Source: Scortum barcoo
Taxonomy: Eukaryota; Chordata; Actinopteri; Centrarchiformes; Terapontidae
Length of the DNA stretch: 64,000 bases
NCBI GenBank assembly: GCA_023238725.1
Contig: CM041531.1
Span: 22,860,143 to 22,924,142, forward strand
Direction of reading: 5' to 3'
The notes under the pieces were generated by a model that saw only the letters and a list, made by a program, of their open reading frames with translations, did not search any database and was not told the origin of the DNA. The position numbers and the translations under genes were made by a program. This document shows positions 56,865 through 64,000 of the stretch, one piece after another. Numbering within the stretch: position 1 is the stretch's first letter; each line of letters begins with the position of its first letter.

Positions 56865-59056
56865 ATAGGCCATCTTTGCTCCCCTGCAGTGAGCTCTATT
56901 GTGTGTGTCAGGATGTTCATTCTCCTTCTGTGTTTCCGTGTATCTGAATACCTTCTGACCTTCTCATAGACTGCAAGGAGGTGACGCATTATTGCTCTTC
57001 ATGCAACTTGCCTTTGTGTGCTACCAACAGAAGGTGACAAAGGTGGATGGCACACTGTGGAGAAACAGAGGGGAGGAGGTAAGAAGACTCTTAAGATTTA
57101 GCTTGGTCTTTTGACTTCGTGTCTTTCTCTGTTTACATGTTAACAATGAATAAACTCAGTGACAAATGCACCATGTGTGAGTAGAGTAGTGAGCATTTCT
57201 TTGTGAAATAGAGGAGAGAAAAAGGGTACTTACTGCAAAGCAAACAAGTCTTCCTCTACAAATGCAGCACAGCAGTAACTTTCTGTTGCCTTCTCTTCTA
57301 TATGCATATAAGTATGTACAGTTTCTTGCTGCTGCTGTGTGCATACTTTTGCATAACACAAGTGATGGCTGGCTTGTGTGAGAGATCTCATGTACAGTGT
57401 GTGTGTGTCTGTGTATGCGCACTCACCGCTGGGGGCTTGTTGTCAGAGCTTCTCTCGACTGGCCAATTAATTATGATGGCCTACTTATGATGTGTAATGG
57501 GATGATTTATTAGTAAACACACAAACAGAGCAGGGACACAGACAGTCAGGTAACAGCACTGCATTCTGTGGTCTGGGATCACATACTGGGGCAAGATCAC
57601 AAGCCACCTCTGGCTGTGTCCTACCGGATCAGAGTGAAGATTATGGCACACTGGAGGAGCCGCGCGTCTTCAAAAAAAAAAGTTTAATGCGCCAGCTCTA
57701 ACTGATCCGTAGGCTGCTGTAGTATGTGAGTGATGGTGCCGTATATACACTTTTTCTTTTTATCTTTCCTATCTGGGAAAGTCAAGTGAGCATATGGCTC
57801 TTATCGAGCAGTGCTTTGCGTCGCACACAGTGCGCACACGAGAGATCAGCCCCCTCAAAGAGAACTGTCACTGGTTTCTACTCCGTCCCAAATTGTTCAC
57901 AGGATGTTTTAGGAATCATATTACTGCAGACGGCCTAGTGTCATCTGATTACTTCAGTGCATAAAAATGTATTCACATAGTTACTGACACTCACAACTTG
58001 GAGACACCCTGGGAATGGTCAGTGGCTTGTGTATCTGACTTTAGTTACTGATGACGGTCAGTAACCGCTCACACTGATTCAAATAGTTACAAGTCTGACT
58101 CTTGAACTTTTAGGCCACTTTTGGACCCAGGCCTCACTTCACTTTTTCTGCCTCTGTCTTATTTCTTACACAGTTACAATTAATCCTGCCCTCCTCGTCC
58201 TTCTCCAACCTCACCCATCATCCTTATCTGTTTATGTTAAAAAAAGTGTGTTCATAAGTGTGTTTTCTTACACAGAAAATAAATCATCTCACTCTCAGAC
58301 TTTTCTTTCTCCTGTTGTTCTATGAATTCTCACATTTTCACCCTGAAGTGAGTGTTTGCTGGTGTGTGTGTGTGTGTATGTGTGTGTGAGGAGCATGAGG
58401 TGTGGCTGGTATAGGTGCAGCAGGTCTGTCCTGGTAGCGAGGAGGGCTATTCTTTTTCCTTGGCTAGCTGTCTCACTAGCTGGGTGGGTGTCCTATTTCT
58501 AGATGACACACACACACATACACACCAAACCCTGTGCCCCCTCTACCATACGTTGTGGGACATAATTTATGATGGCTCTGTAACATATGGACTTTTCATC
58601 ACTCAATGGCAACCAACTCTCTCCACTCAGTGTTACAGCATATTGTCTCCCTCCCTCCTCCTTGTCATTTGTTTTCCCTCATCTCCTCCTCTCTTTTTTA
58701 TTTGGGTTCTCTTTCCACTTTTTATTTCTTTTCCTTCCTCTTTTTCCGTGTCATAGGTCTTGGTCTCATTTCAACAACTTGTTCTCTGACTCAGATGGGA
58801 GCCAATTTCTTTTCCTCATTTCACCCTTTCATTACACCTGGAATTTAAATTGAATGTGGAGATAAACAGCTTCTTGCTTAATTATGGTTCTGTAAGGTTT
58901 CAACTGGTGTCATTTTTAAATGTTCCTCAATCACCAATATAACCAGAATAGAGAGACATGTTAAAAAGAAGAAAAAAATCTAATAAAATTTGTCATTTTA
59001 ATTTGAATGGATATATGTTTTGATGTGGAACTACTTTAAAAAAGAAAACTCAGAAG

Positions 59057-59110
59057 ATGTGTGTGTGTGTGTGTGTGTGAGAGTGTGTGTGTATGTGTGT
59101 GTGTGTGTAT
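59057..59110 (+). repeat. Interrupted (TG)n microsatellite
   Basis: TG units with GAGAG and TATG interruptions; facing CA runs lie at 59341-59371 and 59427-59458. Confidence 0.94.
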
Positions 59111-60071
59111 TTAAATTTGTGCGAGAGAGGAACATTTCTGCTGTAAATCTGCAGTGTTTGTTAGCAGTGGTAATGTGTATGTTTCCTTATGTCCTGATAA
59201 TTTGAGGCTGTCTGTTGTGTATTTGTGTGCATGTGTGCTGGCATGCTGACACCACATTGTCACACCGTGTCGCCATGGTGTTTATAATAAAACACTTGCT
59301 AAGTGCATAAAGGCTGGGATCGTTACAGTTTTATTAGGAAACACACACACACAAACACACACACACACACACTGGCACACAACCACATCATGAAATGTGT
59401 GTTACACGTTATACATCAGCCAAGCACACACACATACACACACACACACACACACACAGCGCAAATGTCCCCAGTTTAGATTTATCATGCAGTCCTCTGG
59501 AAATTCTATAAAGAGCAAAGGTGGTGATTACAATGTTGACCAATGTTGATTTTTCCAGAATAAGTCTATTTATCACTGAGCCAGCTGTGTCGTTCGTATG
59601 TGGCTAAGAGTGTGGGTCAGTGTGTGTGTGTATGTATATGTGCTGATTCGCTGAAGGATGTAGGAGATGCAACAAGGGGGACATTACAGTGAAGGCTTAC
59701 TTTTACATTTGCTTACGTACAATCAAAACATCCACATTTCAAGCATTATTATGTTACATATTTAAGATATGTGTCAACTCTAAGCATTTCCGACTGCAAC
59801 GTACACAAGTGCATCATGGGAATAAACCACACCTTTGTGAAGCTTTACCATCTTCAGTTTGTCAGAGGTGTTGATTAAAGACTGTGGTCTTTCTGAGGCA
59901 TGAGATGAAATATGTGAAGTTGTGATCTTTTTTTTTCTTTCCTTTTCAAGTGAGGTGGACAAAATAAAACGCCACAAAGTGCAGCCTCAAAACTTGGCAA
60001 AGAAATGAATCAATGAAGAAACAACTGCAGAATTCTCCATAAAAAAATTTAACATTTAAGTATTGTAATGG

Positions 60072-60072
<1 letters not shown>

Positions 60073-60122
<50 letters not shown>
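60073..60122 (+). repeat. (ATTG)12 microsatellite
   Basis: Uninterrupted tetranucleotide run. Confidence 0.96.
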
Positions 60123-61532
60123 GGTGATTTTGAATCATTTTTTCTGGACACGTCTTGTTGTTTTCTATTTGAACAAATTCACACAGAATGTCACATTTAT
60201 TTATTTCTAAATGTATTTCTATATTTCAACATCACTAAAATAAAGTTGTCACATGATGTAATAATAAAGTATTTAGTGATCTCTCTCATATTCTTTGTTA
60301 TGCTATTTTTAACCACCGTGCTGCAACTCTCTCTGTAACTATTGATGCTACTTTGTCCTAGTGATGAAGCAAGCAGGCCGTCGTTGGGTCGATGTGTGTC
60401 ATTGTTATATTGATGTGAGGACAGACCCCTGGGGCCTGCAGCCTTCTACTCCCCTGAAAGCAATAAATCTATGGCCTACTGTTCCCTGTACTGTACCTGC
60501 CGTCGCATCTCTCTCTCAACACACACACACATGCACACACACACATTCAGTAAACTGTATATTCACAGAAGTGAGCAGACAAAAAGAGGCAATTCTGTGT
60601 CCTTCTGTTCTACAGCAGCATAATCTCACACTCGCAGAGCATTTTAAATTTGACTCTTCCGTGCATTTTGTGCTGCGTGCGCGCGTGGCCGTTTGTGCTT
60701 AAGCCGTCCTGCGCTCAGTTTCTATGAATCATTTTTAATTCCCTTCAGTCAGCCAGTAGAGGCCACTCACAGCATTCAGTACAGACAGACAGCACACACA
60801 CACACATATACACTCACTCGTGAACACACACACAGACGACAGCTGTCCATTACAAAGCAAGGGAGAGCTTGGAAAAGTGAGAGCGGAGCGCAGGAGGCGG
60901 CAGTAGAAAGGGAGTACGGGAGATGTGGAGGGTGGGATGAGAGAAAAAGTAGGTAAAATATTCTAAATAAAAATGGAGAAAATAGAGAGAGAAGGTTAAA
61001 TTGAAAAGAGTGGAAATGATAGACATATAGAGGGAAAGGCAGAGACAGCACTGATGATGACGTGTCGTGTTTTGTTTGTTCCTGTTTATTCCTATCAACT
61101 CAGCTTTGCTCACAATCACAGTTTTTGAGTGAGGCCGAGAGAGAAATTGGTGAGAAATTGGAATTGAAACTCAGTTTTCCCTGAGAGGAGTGAACAGGGG
61201 AGTTTAGTGTCCCGCCGTTACTGTAATAATACACAACATTGTTGTTGTGGTTGTTGTTGTTGTGCATTCACACTACTGTAATATATATTTTTTTTATTTG
61301 TTTCTTTATGGTTGTTTCTACCTGTTACTGACTGCAGGTAAAGGAAACAGGAGAAGGAAAATGACCCAGAGAGAGAGAAGAGCATAAAAGAGTAAAAGAA
61401 AAAGAAGTGAATGAAGGCTGAGAAATTGTGTGTGTGTGTTATGAACATATGAAAACACACATGCTGGCCAATACTTTTTTTAAACCCACTGTCAGGCTGT
61501 GCCTCTTGCTATTTATCAATGTCTATAAATGC

Positions 61533-61556
61533 TAAAAAAAAAAAAAAAAAAAAAAG
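61533..61556 (+). repeat. Poly-A run
   Basis: About 23 consecutive A. No retroposon body was recognised upstream. Confidence 0.9.
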
Positions 61557-61908
61557 TAATATTTATTTATTTGGGCAGTCTAACACGTTTTGGGTTTTTT
61601 TTGCAATCCTCTGTGTTTCATAAGAAAATAAATACGCTGGTTTAGAACAACATGAAATATTGTAATAGACTGTGAGATGACACTGAACATTATGTAAAAT
61701 ATGAAATACAGTTTCATCACCGAAAGATATAAAAGAAGAAAAATGACAGAAGGAAAGAATCCATACACACCATCATGAATTCATCTGTTAGACTGTGATT
61801 AAGTGTTCAAAGATAAACAAATTGTTTAATGTCTGACATTTAGTGTTGTGGAGGGCTGACACACATTTGCCCTTAATGTGTTAGAGTCAGCACACACAGC
61901 TGATGAAG

Positions 61909-61940
<32 letters not shown>
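61909..61940 (+). repeat. (TG)n microsatellite
   Basis: Uninterrupted TG run. Confidence 0.95.
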
Positions 61941-61943
<3 letters not shown>

Positions 61944-62070
61944 CTAGGGGTTTAAGGGTGAAGTCGCAGAGGATAGTTAATGAAATCATCTTAATCCTGC
62001 TAGCTGCTCGCTTCTCTCCCTGCAGAGAAATCTTTATTTCTCTGTCCTCCTTTCCCCTTTTCCTCTGTAT

Positions 62071-62073
62071 TTT

Positions 62074-62121
<48 letters not shown>

Positions 62122-62130
62122 TTTTTCTTT
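62071..62130 (+). repeat. (TTTC)n microsatellite
   Basis: About 14 TTTC units within a wider pyrimidine-rich stretch (62015-62200). Confidence 0.95.
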
Positions 62131-63144
62131 CCATTTCTTTCCTTGTCTTGCTCTCTCTCCACAGTCATCTCCCCTTCTCTTTCTCTCTCCTCCACAGTCA
62201 CTAATTATTTCATCTTGAGCATGGAAAGGAGACGCCAAATCAATAAGTCTCCTCTGTGGAAGCTGAGGGGAGGAAGGATGGAGGAGGGGGAGAAGGTGAA
62301 GGGGAGGGTTGCCAAAAGAGACAGACTAAATGTTTTCTTTTCCTGATATTTACAGTATGGGAGAAACTCTTCTTTATTTAATTTACTTACTACAGCTTCA
62401 CAGCGAAAGACTCATAATTGAAATTAATTTCACGGTAAATAGACATTGAAATTGTTTACACTTTAATACTATTTGATTGTATTTTCCCTTTTTTTCACAC
62501 CAGGACAGCAGCAGTTCACACACACTCGCTGTGGTGACTCTCTAGGAAACATTTCTCCGATCAGGCCTCGTGTGCCACAGAAGACAAATATATTGTTGCA
62601 GGATCTCTGTAGGAAGAAGAAATTTAATTTTCCCACATGTTCTCTGTTTGTTTCACATGAGGTCGTATGACAGGACGGTTTTATGCGTGACACAGTCATG
62701 ACCAACATTTTGAGCGTAATGAGCCCACATTTGTGAATCAGGTAGTCTGGGAGCAGAGACATAAAAGGAATAAAAATACAATGGGAAGAAGTGGAGACAT
62801 GCGCAGGAATGTTTAAAACTGCGAGTTGACCTTCGTGAGGCAGAAAGGACACCGAAGTTTGGAGGATTACTGCTTCAATATTCTTTGGTTATATTTCTTT
62901 CTGGGTGGGGGAGTGAGTGGAGATTCCTCGCTGTGACTAATGTGATGTTTGTCGAATCCAAACTTTCTCCTGCCGCCCCCCCACCTGCTCGCAGCCCTCA
63001 CATGGACAAGTTCTTTCTCTCTTTTCAGCCGATGTTTTTCTTGATTCATTCTTTTTTTTTATTATTATTGTTTGTTTTGTTTGGCTGTTTTCTCCTGACC
63101 GGCCCACCTGCAGCTAAACAGGCAATTGTATTCTTGTGACCAGA

Positions 63145-63145
63145 A

Positions 63146-63176
<31 letters not shown>

Positions 63177-63233
63177 ATGTCTCCAGTTCATTGCTCCTCC
63201 TGGTCCAAATGTGGTTTGTGATATTATATTTGT

Positions 63234-63262
<29 letters not shown>
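63145..63262 (+). repeat. Pair of (TG)n microsatellites
   Basis: TG runs at 63145-63172 and 63235-63262, with further TG-rich DNA near 63355-63395 and 63460-63485. Confidence 0.93.
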
Positions 63263-63264
<2 letters not shown>

Positions 63265-64000
63265 CTGTGGAGGTGCTATCTGTGCTCAGATAAGACTGTA
63301 AACCAGATTAATCTGGCGTGGAAGAGCTTGTCAGCAGGACCACTGTGCGTGCATGAGTGTGTGTGTGTGTCTGTTTCTGTGTGAGTGTGTGTGGGTGCTG
63401 CTCTCCTCCCTGCATCTCAGCCAGCCCGTTCAGGTGAACCATTGGTTCCTATATTGTCAGTGTGTGTGTGTACGCGTGTGTGTGAAGGAAATCAACAGAG
63501 AATGCTGTATAAGTGAATGAGTGTGTAGGGTCCAGCGCTAGATAATGTGATCACGGCTCCATGTAACACAGCATGACAACCGCTTGTGTGTCTGAGTGTG
63601 TCTCTGTGTTTGTGTGTGTGTGAAACACGCCATGACAACAGTGTCTCTCCATACCACTGTGGAGAGAATGGATTACTCTGCTCTCCGACTCGAAACGCCA
63701 ACACACACACAAACACACACAAACATTTCTCATCTCACTGCTTACTTCTGATACACACACCTACCTATGCCTGGCATATGTACTGTACATAAACTATACA
63801 GACGGCATCCATACAGAAAGAAGTATGTGTTCTAACACATATCTGTTTAAAAATACAACTGAATGAGGGTTTCATAAACTATTTGGTAAGGAAGTATATT
63901 TGAGAATGGGCAGCCAGTGCATCTACAATATTAATCACATGTCTGTGGTCTTTTGTGTGGATGAGACAAAACAAAACTAACCTTGAAACTCATTTGGATG

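Larger units (their letters stand above)
38581..64000. other. 25-kb region without a recognisable host gene
   Basis: No frame on either strand has protein homology that I recognise, apart from retroelement debris at 44.9-45.4 kb and 46.2-46.6 kb. The sequence alternates microsatellites, pyrimidine-rich tracts and unique blocks with homeodomain-like TAATTA cores (40300-40400, 48290-48560, 51040-51190, 52160-52290, 53130-53250). It resembles a regulatory or gene-poor interval, but this is an impression and not a measurement. Confidence 0.4.

Overview
The window looks like teleost fish genomic DNA, probably percomorph-like. It has dense (CA)n/(TG)n, (GA)n and GATA-type microsatellites. It carries decayed retroelement pieces of kinds common in ray-finned fish, and one vertebrate gene split into short exons with canonical splice signals. 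There is no operon structure, and almost all open frames longer than 60 codons are chance frames through low-complexity DNA.

The one protein-coding gene I can support is on the minus strand: spata17 (spermatogenesis-associated protein 17, an IQ-motif protein). It runs from an ATG at 37854 to an in-frame TGA at 17884. I assembled eight coding exons by hand: 37787-37854, 37297-37386, 36068-36149, 34572-34622, 31721-31824, 25421-25544, 20954-21196 and 17884-18036. Every junction keeps reading phase, and the product follows the order of the mammalian protein: YFRN-like N-terminus, three IQ motifs, acidic helix ending HLLSTKQ, PG-(I/V)-(Y/F)-NSPF segment, LPPI, VWEQR. The model gives 304 residues, against about 361 in human as I remember it. 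The C-terminus is therefore short, and one or more 3' exons may be missing from the model.

Special points of the gene are: (i) intron 1 appears to use a GC donor; (ii) two RFX-type X-box motifs lie in tandem 18-52 bp upstream of the ATG, as expected for a ciliary/flagellar gene; (iii) microsatellites sit directly on splice signals. A 90-bp CT tract is the polypyrimidine tract of exon 7, and UG tracts lie next to the exon 2 donor and the exon 8 acceptor.

Layout: 1-17883 is downstream non-coding DNA with many microsatellites, a retroposon 3' tail (about 9510-9592) and a 172-bp GATA tract (10799-10970). 17884-37854 is spata17 with its introns, which contain repeat remnants and several unique-sequence blocks that look like regulatory candidates. 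37872-37906 is the promoter element pair. 37907-64000 is a 26-kb region without a recognisable host gene. It holds a broken Ty3/Gypsy reverse transcriptase fragment (about 45080-45420, minus), a LINE 3' end (about 46225-46590, plus), fish interspersed repeats near 50.1-50.4 kb, an 800-bp pyrimidine-rich zone (52.27-53.05 kb) and a second GATA-family tract (55018-55219). In human, GPATCH2 lies head-to-head with SPATA17; I could not find it here. I found no tRNA, rRNA, CRISPR array or convincing small RNA gene, and no clear new biological system.
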